From: Chromatocurvus sp046260765
GTDB lineage: Bacteria; Pseudomonadota; Gammaproteobacteria; Pseudomonadales; Halieaceae
NCBI GenBank assembly: GCA_046260765.1
Contig: JBHEOO010000018.1
Coordinates: 1-64,000 of the forward strand
Length of the DNA: 64,000 nucleotides
Reading direction: 5' to 3'
Part shown: piece after piece, positions 39,437-48,765 of the stretch
How the letters are laid out: each line of letters opens with the position of its first letter
Position numbering within the stretch: position 1 is the stretch's first letter
The notes under the pieces: model-generated
Databases searched by the model: none
Told to the model about the DNA's origin: nothing
The model's input: the letters and a program-made list of their open reading frames with translations, nothing else
Program-made: the position numbers and the translations under genes

Positions 39437-40657
39437 GTGGAATGGAGCATGGAGGCGCTGCTGGAGTTCCGGGATCCGGTGATGGAGTTCTGGGATCTGG
39501 TTGTGGAAGTCTGGAACCACGGTGTCTATGGCATCAACCTGCCGCAGATACTGGCGGCGCTCGTGGTTTTCCTGTTTTCGCTTATGGTTCGTTCGCTGTT
39601 CACGCGTTACGTGCTGGGGGCACTTACAAGGCTGAGCAATCGCTCCGCCAACTCGATTGATGACAGCGTGATACAGGCCCTGCGCGAGCCGCTGCGTTTT
39701 GTGCCCGTGTTGATCGGCATTTTCTTCGCCAGCCGTGTGCTGGATCTCAGTGAGAATGCCGAACTGTTTGTGTATAACGTCAACCGCTCGCTGGTGGCTT
39801 TTACGCTGTTCTGGGCGTTTTACTGCATCAGCACGCCGGCCGGCAAGGCCTTAACCCGGTCCAGCCGACTGCTGACCGCGGCCATGGGTGAGTGGCTGGT
39901 GAAGTTTGCCAAGCTGGTGTTTGTGGCGATAGGTGCGGCGACTGTTCTGGAGCTGTGGGGCATCGCGGTGGCGCCGATTATTGCCGGCTTTGGTCTGTTT
40001 GGTGTCGCCGTTGCCCTTGGCGCGCAGGATCTGTTCAAGAATCTGATTGCGGGCCTGTTCGTGCTTGGCGAACGCCGCTTCGAGACGGGCGACTGGATTC
40101 AGGTGGAGGGTGTGGTCGAGGGCACAGTGCTGCAGATCGGCTTTCGCACCACAACGATCCGCCGCTTTGATCGCGCACCGGTTTACGTGCCCAACGCGCG
40201 GCTTGCAGATAATGCGGTCACCAACTTTTCCCGCATGAGCCATCGCCGCATCCGTTGGATGCTTGGGGTGGAATACCGGACAACGCTCGCGCAACTGCGC
40301 GAGATTCGCGATGGCATAGAGCGCTATATTCTCGAGAGTGACGAGTTCGCCAGGCCCGAGGAAGTCGCGACCTTTGTGCGTATTGACTCCTTCAACGACA
40401 GCTCTATCGACATTCTTCTCTACTGCTTCACCAACACCACCGTCTGGGGCGAATGGCTGGAGATCAAAGAGCGCCTGGCCTGTCATATCAAGGAGATTGT
40501 CGAGGCTGCTGGAACCGGGTTTGCCTTCCCCAGCCGTTCGCTGTATCTGGAGAACACGGGTGAAATGGCCGAGGTGTTTCCATTTTCGCCGGGGCAGGAT
40601 GGCACGCCGGCTAACGTTGAGAGCGCCGGCGAGAATACCGCAGCGGTGAAAAACTAG
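39437..40657 (+). CDS. MscS-family mechanosensitive channel
   Basis: This 406-residue protein has an amphipathic N-terminus, about four transmembrane helices and the MscS core. The pore-lining helix is GFGLFGVAVALGAQDLFKNL, followed by the beta domain (GDWIQVEGVVEGTVLQIGFR, TTTIRRFDRAPVYVPNARLA) and the alpha/beta cage. The GTG at 39437 has a GGAGGA eight bases upstream. The first residues contain three 7-residue repeats (EFRDPVM, EFWDLVV, EVWNHGV; 39464-39526). Channels of this family release solutes on osmotic downshock. Its stop overlaps that of the convergent symporter gene (CTAG at 40654-40657). Confidence 0.92.
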   Translation: MEWSMEALLEFRDPVMEFWDLVVEVWNHGVYGINLPQILAALVVFLFSLMVRSLFTRYVLGALTRLSNRSANSIDDSVIQALREPLRFVPVLIGIFFASRVLDLSENAELFVYNVNRSLVAFTLFWAFYCISTPAGKALTRSSRLLTAAMGEWLVKFAKLVFVAIGAATVLELWGIAVAPIIAGFGLFGVAVALGAQDLFKNLIAGLFVLGERRFETGDWIQVEGVVEGTVLQIGFRTTTIRRFDRAPVYVPNARLADNAVTNFSRMSHRRIRWMLGVEYRTTLAQLREIRDGIERYILESDEFARPEEVATFVRIDSFNDSSIDILLYCFTNTTVWGEWLEIKERLACHIKEIVEAAGTGFAFPSRSLYLENTGEMAEVFPFSPGQDGTPANVESAGENTAAVKN

Positions 40658-42278
40658 CGGAAAACGGCAACCATGACCAGCGTCAGAGCGACCACCGCGC
40701 CAGCCTGATAACGCGTGTCCGCATACCAGGCTGGCGGTTTCCCTTCTGGCGTCATGTCCCGCTGGGAGAACGTCAGGTCACGTGTCTGTGAGGTGCTCGG
40801 CGCTGCGCCCAGGCGTAGGCTCAACAACACACACAGTACGGCGCTGAGGCCGAACAGCAGGCCCGATACGTACAGGAAATGCAGCTCAATGACATCGGTC
40901 TGAACCAGGCTGAAAATCAGCGCGGCGGCCAGATGACCGCTGATCAGGGCGGCGAAAGCGCCGTTTGCGTTACTCCGGGTCCAGAAAAAACCGACCAGGA
41001 AGACGCCCACAACGGGCGAGACGATATACGCAAACATGGCCTGGATGTAGGAAAACAGTCCTGGAAAATGCTGAATCAGGGGTGCCCACGTCGCCGCTGC
41101 CAGCATAAAGCCAAGTGTCGCCAGTGTGCCGTAGCGCCGACCCTGCCGTGGCGTCAGTTTTCTTCCGCGAATCGGCTCAATAAAATCCAGTACCAGCAGG
41201 GTGGATGCCGAATTGAGGGCCGAGTCAACGCTGGACAGAATCGCCGACAGCAGACCGGCCAGCACAATCCCGGTGAGCCCTATCGGCAGGAATTCCTGGA
41301 TCAGCGTTGGCAACACCTTGTCCGGCGATTCCAGATCCGGCAGCAGCGCAAAGGCAAAAGCGCCGGGCAGCATCATGATGAACAGTGGCGAAAGCTTCAG
41401 CAGGCCGGCGAGCACTGCGCCGCGGCGCGCTTCGGTGATGTTCTGCGCGCCGAGCACCCGCTGCACGATGTACTGGTTAAGAATCCAGTAGTAGAAGCCC
41501 AGGATCGGCACACCGATCAACAGGCCTGGCCAGGGCAGCACCGGATCATCGGCGGGGCGCAGTATCGACAGGTGGCCGTCGGGCAGCGCCCGGGTTGCTT
41601 CGGCCCAGGAAAAATCGAACTGGCCAAACGTTATCACTGCGATGGCGCTGGTGCCGACGATCAGGATGACGGCCTGCAGGACATCGGTGTACACCACAGC
41701 GGCAAGGCCACCGGCGGCGGTGTACAGGCCGCCAACGACGGCGAGGGTGATGATGAACGCGGACAGGTTGAGATCCGGTATGAACACCTGTGCTACCAGC
41801 GAACCAGCGTAGAGGGCCGCCGCGGTGTCCACCACCACAGCGAGAAAAATAGTGATCGCAGAGAAGTAGCGGCGAAGGCGCCTGTCGAAGCGCTTCTCCA
41901 GGAACTCCGGAATCGTCGAAATACGGCTGCGCAGGAAGAGCGGAAAGACGGTAAAAGCACCGATGACCAGCAGCAGCCCGGCCATCCATTCATAGGCCGA
42001 CGTTGCCAGGCCAATACGGTAGGCGTCGCCCGTGAGTCCCACCAGTGTGGAACTGGAAATATTCGAGGCAAACAGGGAAAGGCCAATTGCGCCCCAGGTC
42101 AGCCGGCGACCGGCGAGAAACAGATCGTCGCCACTGTGAGTGCGGCGGGCAACGACAACGCCGATCACGGCGACCGCGATGAAGTAGGCGGCAATGATGC
42201 CAAGATCAATGCCGCTGATGGTGACCTCGAGACCGAAGATGCCTGCTTTCCCCCCCGCTGCAGCGCCTGTCCTGTCAT
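40654..42278 (-). CDS. sodium:solute symporter with apparent 5' frameshift
   Basis: This is a polytopic SSS-family symporter of about 535 residues, with about 13-14 helices and motifs FLAGRRLTWGAIGLSLFASN, GGLYTAAGGLAAVVYTDVLQ and GLLSAILSSVDSALNSAST. The downstream frame is intact from 42168, but translation from the GTG there would remove the first helix. That helix (GIDLGIIAAYFIAVAVIGVV) is encoded upstream in the same frame with no ATG, GTG or TTG before the preceding stop. An ATG at 42278 is in the neighbouring frame; one extra G in the G7 tract (42250-42256, read on the minus strand) would join it. A sequencing error or phase variation could explain this. The substrate is unknown. Confidence 0.85.
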
Positions 42279-42318
42279 CAGGACGAGAGAATCGCCCTTT
42301 CCTGCGGCGCTGTCTACC

Positions 42319-42366
42319 CCGGCCGGTTCACACTCCGGCCAGTTCACACCCCGGAAGAGTTCAGCC
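42319..42366. repeat. 16-base tandem repeat, three units
   Basis: Units start at 42319, 42335 and 42351: CCGGCCGGTTCACACT, CCGGCCAGTTCACACC, CCGGAAGAGTTCAGCC. They lie between the symporter start region and the end of the alpha/beta hydrolase gene, the last unit overlapping that gene's final codons. Confidence 0.75.
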
Positions 42367-43836
42367 CGCCGCGAAAAACGGAAAGCTGACCCCCAGCGCC
42401 CAGGCGAGGATCAGTCCGAGGCCGATGCCGCTTGCCGCTGTGCCAGTGCGCTGCGCCAGCGCGCGCCCCAGCGTGCCGTGAACCAGAAAGAACAGCAGGA
42501 TGACCGGGAAAACCAGCAACACGAATCCCAGCTCCTCAGGCTTTATCACCGCGGCGATTGCCAGAGAAATCAGGATGGCCGCGCGGGCAGCCAGGCGCCG
42601 CCACCAGCGCCCCGCGCCTGCTCCACTGACCAGGCTGTCCGCCAGCATGAACGGCACTGTAGCGAGGGACAGCGCGGCGATGACCATCAGGCGCTCGCCC
42701 GTGGGCATAAAGCTGGCAGCGTAGCGATCGAGCGCCAGGCCGATAAACAGCAGACCCCAGATAAGAAGCAGTGCCAGGCCCACCCATGACAGCGCGCCGC
42801 GCTGAACCGGCCAGCGCCCGAGTACCGCCAGCTGAATTGCCGCAAACAGCGCGAAGTGCAGCAGGAGATAATCCGCGACAAGCACGGGCAGGAAAGGCTG
42901 AAAGATGAGAACGCCGATGGCGGGCGACAGCAGCATGGGCAGACCGATGGCCAGCAGCAGACGTTTCGTGGCCGGTGGCGGCGGCGCAGGTTGCTGCGGC
43001 AGGCGGGCGGCAAGTGGCCGAAACGTGAGCACGATGCCGATCAGGAGGGCGAGAATCCAGCCGCCGGTGGCCTCGACAGAGGGCACCTTGCTGCGCCGGA
43101 ATCCACTGTTCAGCCAGTCGAGCGATTCGCGCAGGCTGTGGGCACTGAACAGCACCCCTACGTGCTCGACGTTCGGGCTTACAGTCGCACGGCGCTGCAC
43201 GTCCCCAGCCGTGACGGTATCATTTTCCTCAGCCTCCGGATCGACCTGCTGCAGTGCCGACAGGGCCACGGCCCGCAGGCGTGCCTCCCATTCTCCGCTG
43301 ATGACCAGCAGTCGCGCCGGCGCCTGTGGCGTCACCGCCTCGGAAAACATGGAGATGGCGATGACGTTATCGACACCCGGTTCAGCAAGCGCCGCGCGGA
43401 TGACAATGTCACTGGCCATCGAGTGGCCGAGCACGGCGACCTCGCCGCTGGCGCCTTCGATCTGCCTCGCGGCAGCGATCACCCGGCGCGTCTCCGCAAC
43501 CAGGAGTGCTGTCGTGCCGTCGATCGCGGTGACATCGCCCGACATGGGTGAGGGGTTGCGGCCATGCCCGAGAGCGTCAAAGGCGAGCACGCGATAGCCG
43601 GCGCGTGCCAGGTGCAGCGAGAACGCCTGCATGAGCTGGCGCGAGCCGGCGAAACCGTGGCTGACAACCACCACGGGGGAGGGCGCTGCGTTGCCATCCC
43701 AATAGAGGGTCGCAGGGATGCCGCCGATATCCATGTTGCGTTCGGCAATACCGCTGCGGGCCTGCTCAAGCTGCCATAGCGCCAGGGCGACCAGTAACAG
43801 GCCGGCAAAAAAGACCATCAGCTGTCTTGGGGGCAT
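42361..43836 (-). CDS. alpha/beta hydrolase fused to a polytopic membrane domain
   Basis: This 491-residue protein starts with a signal-anchor helix (residues 6-22), then an alpha/beta hydrolase domain (about 40-240) with oxyanion region VVSHGFAGSRQLM and nucleophile elbow VLGHSMASD. It continues with about nine hydrophobic helices (residues 270-491). The hydrolase half therefore probably faces the periplasm while the second half is embedded in the membrane. A fusion of this kind is unusual and I do not recognise the membrane part. The ATG at 43836 is 22 bases after the aldolase stop; the frame opens at 43881, inside the aldolase gene. Confidence 0.82.
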   Translation of the reverse strand: MPPRQLMVFFAGLLLVALALWQLEQARSGIAERNMDIGGIPATLYWDGNAAPSPVVVVSHGFAGSRQLMQAFSLHLARAGYRVLAFDALGHGRNPSPMSGDVTAIDGTTALLVAETRRVIAAARQIEGASGEVAVLGHSMASDIVIRAALAEPGVDNVIAISMFSEAVTPQAPARLLVISGEWEARLRAVALSALQQVDPEAEENDTVTAGDVQRRATVSPNVEHVGVLFSAHSLRESLDWLNSGFRRSKVPSVEATGGWILALLIGIVLTFRPLAARLPQQPAPPPPATKRLLLAIGLPMLLSPAIGVLIFQPFLPVLVADYLLLHFALFAAIQLAVLGRWPVQRGALSWVGLALLLIWGLLFIGLALDRYAASFMPTGERLMVIAALSLATVPFMLADSLVSGAGAGRWWRRLAARAAILISLAIAAVIKPEELGFVLLVFPVILLFFLVHGTLGRALAQRTGTAASGIGLGLILAWALGVSFPFFAAG

Positions 43837-43858
43837 TGTGTGCTGTCCGTCCGGCTGT

Positions 43859-44866
43859 TCAGTGACCAATGAAAAATGCATTAAACGCGGTAAGGGCCTT
43901 CTCTACATGGTCATCTGTAATGTCACGGTGCAGGACGAAGCGGCTGGTGGGAAGTATCTGGGCCGCGATCCCGGACTCCTTCAGCCAGACTTCCAGCGCA
44001 GACAGATGCGCCATGGGAAAGCGCGCAAACACCATGTTTGTGGCCTGCGAAGTCACGTCAACCCCCGGCAGCTGCGCAAGGCCATCCGCAAGACGCGTTG
44101 CCCGGCGGTGATCCTCCGCCAGGTCTTCTACATGATGATCCAGCGCATAGAGACAAGCCGCGGCGATAAGGCCGGACTGCCGCATCCCGCCACCCACTAC
44201 CTTGCGCCAGCGGCGCGCCCGGTCGATCAGGACCCGGGAACCGACCAGAGCAGACCCCATCGGCGCACCCAGCCCCTTGGAAAAGCACAGCGAGACACTG
44301 TCGAAGGGCTTGCACAGTTGTTGTGGGGTGACGTCACTGGCGACTGCGGCATTAAACAGGCGCGCGCCGTCCAGGTGTGTCGCAAGCCCGCGTTCGCGAG
44401 CAAGATCAGTGGCCTGGCGAATGTAATCCGCCGGCAGCACTTTGCCGCCAATGGTGTTTTCCAATGCCAGAAGCCGACTGCGTGCAAAGTGAAAGTCATG
44501 CGCCTTGATCGCGGCGCTGATGCTTTCGAGGGGCAGACTGCCGTCTGCGGCGTTCTCGATCGGCTGCGGTTGTATGCTGCCGAGCACGGCGGCGCCGCCG
44601 CCCTCATAGCGGTAGGTGTGCGCGGACTGCCCGACAATGTATTCATCCCCGCGCTCACAGTGAGCCATCAGCGCCACCAGGTTGCTCTGTGTGCCGGTGG
44701 GAAAGAGCAGCGCCGCTTCTTTCCCGGTGTGTGCCGCCAGCCGCTCCTGAAAGGCGTTAACCGTGGGATCATCGCCCCAGACATCGTCGCCCAGCGGAGC
44801 CGAGGTCATCGCGTCGAGCATGGCGGCGCTGGGCCGGGTAACGGTATCGCTGCGCAGGTCAATCAC
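43859..44866 (-). CDS. ltaE: low-specificity L-threonine aldolase
   Basis: This 335-residue pyridoxal-phosphate enzyme cleaves threonine/allo-threonine to glycine and acetaldehyde. It begins with MIDLRSDTVTRPSAAM, the usual family start, and the cofactor lysine lies in SLCFSKGLGAPMGSAL. HLDGARLFNAAVAS holds the aspartate that contacts the cofactor ring. Its start overlaps the stop of the upstream ABC permease gene by four bases (44863-44866), so it is translationally coupled to a transporter, although a functional link is not evident. Confidence 0.95.
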   Translation of the reverse strand: MIDLRSDTVTRPSAAMLDAMTSAPLGDDVWGDDPTVNAFQERLAAHTGKEAALLFPTGTQSNLVALMAHCERGDEYIVGQSAHTYRYEGGGAAVLGSIQPQPIENAADGSLPLESISAAIKAHDFHFARSRLLALENTIGGKVLPADYIRQATDLARERGLATHLDGARLFNAAVASDVTPQQLCKPFDSVSLCFSKGLGAPMGSALVGSRVLIDRARRWRKVVGGGMRQSGLIAAACLYALDHHVEDLAEDHRRATRLADGLAQLPGVDVTSQATNMVFARFPMAHLSALEVWLKESGIAAQILPTSRFVLHRDITDDHVEKALTAFNAFFIGH

Positions 44867-45624
44867 GGGCGTAGTCGGTATCCGGTGCGGAAAATCCAGC
44901 TGATCGTAAACATACAGGCCAGCAGGAAGACCAGGGTCATGCCGACGCTGATGCCGATATGCACATCGGAAACGCCATAAAAGGCCCAGCGGAAGCCGCT
45001 GATCAGATAGACCACGGGGTTGAACAGTGCGACGGTCTGCCAGACTCCCGGCAGCATGTCGATGGAATAGAATGTGCCGCCGAGAAACACCAGCGGCGTT
45101 ATCACCATCAGCGGGACGACCTGCAGCTGCTCGAAACCGTCAGCCCAGATGCCGATAATGAAGCCAAAGAGGCTGAAGGTCACCGCCGTGAGCAAAAGAA
45201 ATGCCAGCGCCCATAAGGGATGCAGCAACTGATAGTCCACGAAGAAACGTGCGGTAACCAGAATGATGACACCGAGTATCACCGACTTTGTGGCTGCCGC
45301 ACCCACGTAGCCAAGCACAATCTCGAAGTAAGAGACCGGCGCCGACAGCACTTCATAAATCGTGCCGGAGAACTTCGGCATGTAAATGCCGAAGGACGCA
45401 TTGGAGATGCTCTGGGTCAGCAGTGACAGCATGAGCAGTCCCGGAATAATGAATGCGCCGTAGCTGACGCCGTCAATGTCGCCCATGCGGCTGCCGATAG
45501 CGGCGCCGAAGACCACAAAATACAGCGTGGTGGAAATCACAGGCGACGCCACGCTTTGCATCAGCGTGCGCCGCATGCGCGCCATTTCGAATTTGTAGAT
45601 AGCGCGGACGCCGTGCAGATTCAT
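44863..45624 (-). CDS. ABC-2 type transporter permease, YadH-like
   Basis: This 253-residue membrane protein has six hydrophobic segments and the ABC-2 permease pattern, with VASPVISTTLYFVVFGAAIG near the N-terminus, SAPVSYFEIVLGYVGAA in the middle and PLVFLGGTFYSIDMLPGVWQ before the last helices. It resembles E. coli YadH. Three bases separate it from the ATP-binding partner upstream. Such two-gene exporters often move polysaccharide, lipid or drugs; the cargo here is unknown. Confidence 0.92.
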   Translation of the reverse strand: MNLHGVRAIYKFEMARMRRTLMQSVASPVISTTLYFVVFGAAIGSRMGDIDGVSYGAFIIPGLLMLSLLTQSISNASFGIYMPKFSGTIYEVLSAPVSYFEIVLGYVGAAATKSVILGVIILVTARFFVDYQLLHPLWALAFLLLTAVTFSLFGFIIGIWADGFEQLQVVPLMVITPLVFLGGTFYSIDMLPGVWQTVALFNPVVYLISGFRWAFYGVSDVHIGISVGMTLVFLLACMFTISWIFRTGYRLRP

Positions 45625-45627
45625 CGT

Positions 45628-46593
45628 TTACTCCGGTTGGTTGGCGGTGGTGCCTGCGTCAGCGCTGGCGATTGGGCGGTTGACCAGGCCGACGAAGATT
45701 TCCTCCAGCGAGCTTTCGCGGGTTTGCAGGTCGCGAAATTCAATGCCTTTTTCGCCGAGAAGCCGCAGCAGTCTTGCGACCCCGGCCTGCTCGCGCTGGG
45801 CATCAAAGGTGTAGATAAGATCATAGCCATCTGCCTCGAGTGACACGGGCTCGCCGGCCAGGGCCTCGGGGATGGCATCCAGCGGGTGCTGCAGATGCAG
45901 GCGCAGTTCCTTGCTGCCCAGCTTGGCCATGAGGTGTGCCTTGTCCTCGACCAGGATAATCTCGCCGTTGCGGATGACGCCGATACGGTCGGCCATTTCC
46001 TCGGCTTCTTCAATGTAGTGGGTGGTGAGAATAATGGTGACGCCGCTCTCACGCAGCCCGCGGACCATGGCCCACATGTCACGCCGCAGCTCAACGTCGA
46101 CACCGGCGGTGGGCTCGTCGAGGAACAGCACGCGGGGCTCGTGGGACAGCGCCTTGGCAATCATGACCCGGCGCTTCATGCCGCCGGACAGCGACATGAG
46201 ACGGTTGTTGCGTTTGTCCCACAGCGACAGTTCGCGCAGGACCTTTTCGATGTGCGCAGGGTCGGGTGACCTGCCGAACAGCCCACGGCTGAAGCTGACC
46301 GCGCGCCACACCGATTCGAAGGAATCGGTGCTCAGTTCCTGGGGCACCAGGCCGATGCTCTCTCTCGCCCCGCGATAGTCCCGGATAATGTCGTGGCCGG
46401 CGACCATCACCTCACCGCCGGAGGCATTCACCAGACCGCAGACAATACTGATCAGCGTGGTCTTGCCGGCACCGTTCGGCCCGAGCAGGGCAAAAATCTC
46501 GCCGCGCTGTATCTCCAGGTTGATATCGCTGAGGGCGCGGAACCCATCCTCGTAAACCTTCTCGAGATGCCTGATGGAGATTTCGGCTGACAC
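45628..46593 (-). CDS. ABC transporter ATP-binding protein, YadG-like
   Basis: This 321-residue ATPase drives the permease encoded immediately downstream. All motifs are intact: Walker A GPNGAGKTTL near residue 38, Q-loop GLVPQELSTDSFES, signature LSGGMKRRVMIAKAL, Walker B VLFLDEPTAGVD and the H-loop TTHYIEEAEEM. The C-terminal 90 residues are the regulatory extension common in YadG/DrrA-type proteins. It offers a useful local contrast to the ABC protein at 16-17.8 kb, which lacks all these residues. Start at the ATG at 46593. Confidence 0.94.
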   Translation of the reverse strand: MSAEISIRHLEKVYEDGFRALSDINLEIQRGEIFALLGPNGAGKTTLISIVCGLVNASGGEVMVAGHDIIRDYRGARESIGLVPQELSTDSFESVWRAVSFSRGLFGRSPDPAHIEKVLRELSLWDKRNNRLMSLSGGMKRRVMIAKALSHEPRVLFLDEPTAGVDVELRRDMWAMVRGLRESGVTIILTTHYIEEAEEMADRIGVIRNGEIILVEDKAHLMAKLGSKELRLHLQHPLDAIPEALAGEPVSLEADGYDLIYTFDAQREQAGVARLLRLLGEKGIEFRDLQTRESSLEEIFVGLVNRPIASADAGTTANQPE

Positions 46594-46625
46594 ATTTGCT
46601 CCTTGTTGTCTTTGATGTTTCGTCC

Positions 46626-46654
46626 GGGGTCAGGTCCGGATGGGACCTGGCCCC
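46626..46654 (-). repeat. palindromic repeat, copy 2
   Basis: A 29-base near-palindrome (arms GGGGTCAGGTCC and GGACCTGGCCCC around GGATG). On the minus strand it encodes the C-terminal GPGPIRT and TGA of the ACP phosphodiesterase gene, just as copy 1 does for malQ. Confidence 0.75.
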
Positions 46655-47217
46655 AGACTGCGATGCACGTCGGTGAAGACCTCCGTGAAGCGCTCTTCCA
46701 GCGTTTGATCATGCGCTTCCAGCGTCCGTCTGGCCGCGGATAGATCGAAACCCCGCGAGAGCCGCCGGTCGATATGTGCAAGCACAGACATGACGCCATC
46801 CATGGTCTCGCAGCGATTCAGAAAGTCCCGCGCGATCATGCGTGACGCTATGGGCTGAACGGGATCGGGCAGCAGCGCGGGATTCTGGTGCATCGCGCTG
46901 TAGACCTCAAGGGTAAACGACTCTCTGTCCGCATCACAGAACCTCGGCCAGCGACGAATGAGGTAGTGATCAAAGGCCACATCCAGCACAATGCCGGCGT
47001 AGCGCCGCAGCGCTCCCGGAAACAGCTTGCGTAGATCGATCGACGCCGGGTGCTGGTCGGTGAAGGCATCAATCTGTCGGTGCCGACGCACCCCTTCCAG
47101 CACGCCAGCGGGCAGGGCGATACCCGAGAGAGGCCCGTGAACGGCGTCGCCAAACAGATTGCCCAGGAGCTGCGGCGGTTCCGGATCCGCCAGCAGCGCG
47201 TGTGCGAGATGATTCAT
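46630..47217 (-). CDS. acpH: acyl carrier protein phosphodiesterase
   Basis: This 195-residue protein resembles AcpH, which removes the 4'-phosphopantetheine arm from holo-ACP. It starts MNHLAHALLADPEP and shows LGNLFGDAVHG and the HD-like metal-site segment HRQIDAFTDQHPAS, then VLDVAFDHYLIRRW. The length matches the family (about 193). The last residues (GPGPIRT) and the stop codon lie within a palindromic repeat that similarly tails malQ, so the native C-terminus may have been replaced. It is 36 bases upstream of the yadG-like gene on the same strand. Confidence 0.9.
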   Translation of the reverse strand: MNHLAHALLADPEPPQLLGNLFGDAVHGPLSGIALPAGVLEGVRRHRQIDAFTDQHPASIDLRKLFPGALRRYAGIVLDVAFDHYLIRRWPRFCDADRESFTLEVYSAMHQNPALLPDPVQPIASRMIARDFLNRCETMDGVMSVLAHIDRRLSRGFDLSAARRTLEAHDQTLEERFTEVFTDVHRSLGPGPIRT

Positions 47218-47304
47218 CTCAGCCCTCTGAGCCGGCTGCTGTCAGTGGTTCAACCCGGGCACCGTGTAGAGAGCGTCTGCTCATGTCGCGGAATTGCACA
47301 ATCG

Positions 47305-48714
47305 TCAGGGCGTGGCGATTTCGCGGATAATCACACTCCAGTGATCGAGTCCGTCGTAGAACGCCTTGATCGGCACACGCTCATTCAGCCCATGCGCGAA
47401 CATCTCGTCCGGGTTCATGAAGACACCGCTGACCGCCCAGGTAGGGATACCCGCATTGCGAAAATGCATGCCGTCGGTGCCGCCGGACTCCATATACGCA
47501 ATCAGCTTCACCTCCGGGTAACGGCTGTGCACCGCCTTGCCGACGGCGGCGACCACATCGCTACGCAGCTCGGACACGGGGCTCTCGGTGGGATCCGCCA
47601 GCATCTCGAACTCCACGGCATCATTGTTGACGACGTCGCGCAGTGTCTCCTCGACGGCGGCGACACCGACGCCCGGAAAAATGCGGCAGTTGACGGTGGC
47701 GGTGGCTGACTGGGGCAGCGCGTTTTCAGCATGCCCCGCCTGCAGCATGGTAACCACGCAGGTGGTGCGGGTGGTGCCGACATAGGAAGGCTCCCGCGCC
47801 AGCCGCGCCGCGGCTGCCTCGTCTGTCGGGTCATAGGCGAACGCAATCATTGCGTCCCCCAGCTCACCGCCCAGCTGCTCACCCGTGTGCTGGAAGTACG
47901 CCAGCGTCATTTCGCTCCACTGCACCGGGAACCGGTAGGCCTGTATCGACTTGATCGCGTCGGCGAGATCGTAAATCGCGTTGTCTTCCCGGGGCCTGGA
48001 GCTGTGCCCCCCTGGATTGCGCACGGTGACTTCCCAGGTGGCAAAGGTTTTCTCTGCCGCCTGTATGCGATAGGCGACGGCGTTGCCCGCTGCATCCAGG
48101 ACGCCGCCGCCGGCGTCGGAGTTGAGCGCGTATTCCGCCTCTGCAAGATCCGGGCGCTCGTAGGCGAGCATGCGGGTCGTGCTCATGCCGCTCTCCTCAT
48201 CGCCAGAGAACACGAGGTAGAGGTCGCGATCGGGCACGAAGCCTTCTTTCTTCAGGCGGATGAACGTGGAGGTGAGCTGTGACACGCCGAACTTGTTATC
48301 GATCGTGCCGCGGGCATAGAAGTTGGTACCGTCCTCGGTCAGCTGGAACGGGGGGCGCTCCCAGTCTTTTTCAAGGGCTTCCACCACATCCATGTGGCCG
48401 AGGAACAGTATGGGTTTCTTGTCGGTGGAACCGTTGCCCCGGTAGCGCGCGATCAGCGATGCAAATTCGCCGGTCATCGGCACTTCGATGTCTTCGGGCG
48501 GGAAACCGGCAGCGACAAGTTCGCCGGCGAGGTAAGTGGCTACCTTCGTTGTATTGCCCATGCGCTTGGATGTGTCCACCTCAACGATGCTGCGGTAGAT
48601 TTCCAGTGTTTTCTGCGCGTGCTCCGAGCGGATGATGTCCTGGGCCTGCAGCATCGACGCGGCGCCGAGTCCGGCGATCAGGCACATGGCCTTCAGCGGC
48701 TTTGTTCTTGACAT
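47305..48714 (-). CDS. secreted M20-family metallopeptidase
   Basis: This 469-residue enzyme has a signal peptide (MSRTKPLKAMCLIAGLGAAS, cleavage after MLQAQ) and a complete M20 di-zinc site: LFLGHMDVVEA (H-x-D), RGTIDNKFGV (bridging Asp), VFSGDEESGMS with both glutamates, ALNSDAGGG and the final MHFRNAGIPTWAVSG region. It probably acts as a periplasmic aminopeptidase or dipeptidase. It is divergent from the Lrp regulator gene, with copy 3 of the palindromic repeat lying in the gap. Substrate specificity cannot be assigned. Confidence 0.9.
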   Translation of the reverse strand: MSRTKPLKAMCLIAGLGAASMLQAQDIIRSEHAQKTLEIYRSIVEVDTSKRMGNTTKVATYLAGELVAAGFPPEDIEVPMTGEFASLIARYRGNGSTDKKPILFLGHMDVVEALEKDWERPPFQLTEDGTNFYARGTIDNKFGVSQLTSTFIRLKKEGFVPDRDLYLVFSGDEESGMSTTRMLAYERPDLAEAEYALNSDAGGGVLDAAGNAVAYRIQAAEKTFATWEVTVRNPGGHSSRPREDNAIYDLADAIKSIQAYRFPVQWSEMTLAYFQHTGEQLGGELGDAMIAFAYDPTDEAAAARLAREPSYVGTTRTTCVVTMLQAGHAENALPQSATATVNCRIFPGVGVAAVEETLRDVVNNDAVEFEMLADPTESPVSELRSDVVAAVGKAVHSRYPEVKLIAYMESGGTDGMHFRNAGIPTWAVSGVFMNPDEMFAHGLNERVPIKAFYDGLDHWSVIIREIATP

Positions 48715-48765
48715 AGGAGTCTCCCTTGACTTGTGATGGCGGCAGTATAGCCCATGTCTGTGGTG

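Noticed and set aside
40879..42789. Long plus-strand reading frame opposite the symporter (about 636 codons)
   Set aside because: It is low-complexity, rich in Gln/Arg/His, and antisense to a clear membrane transporter; a typical high-GC shadow.
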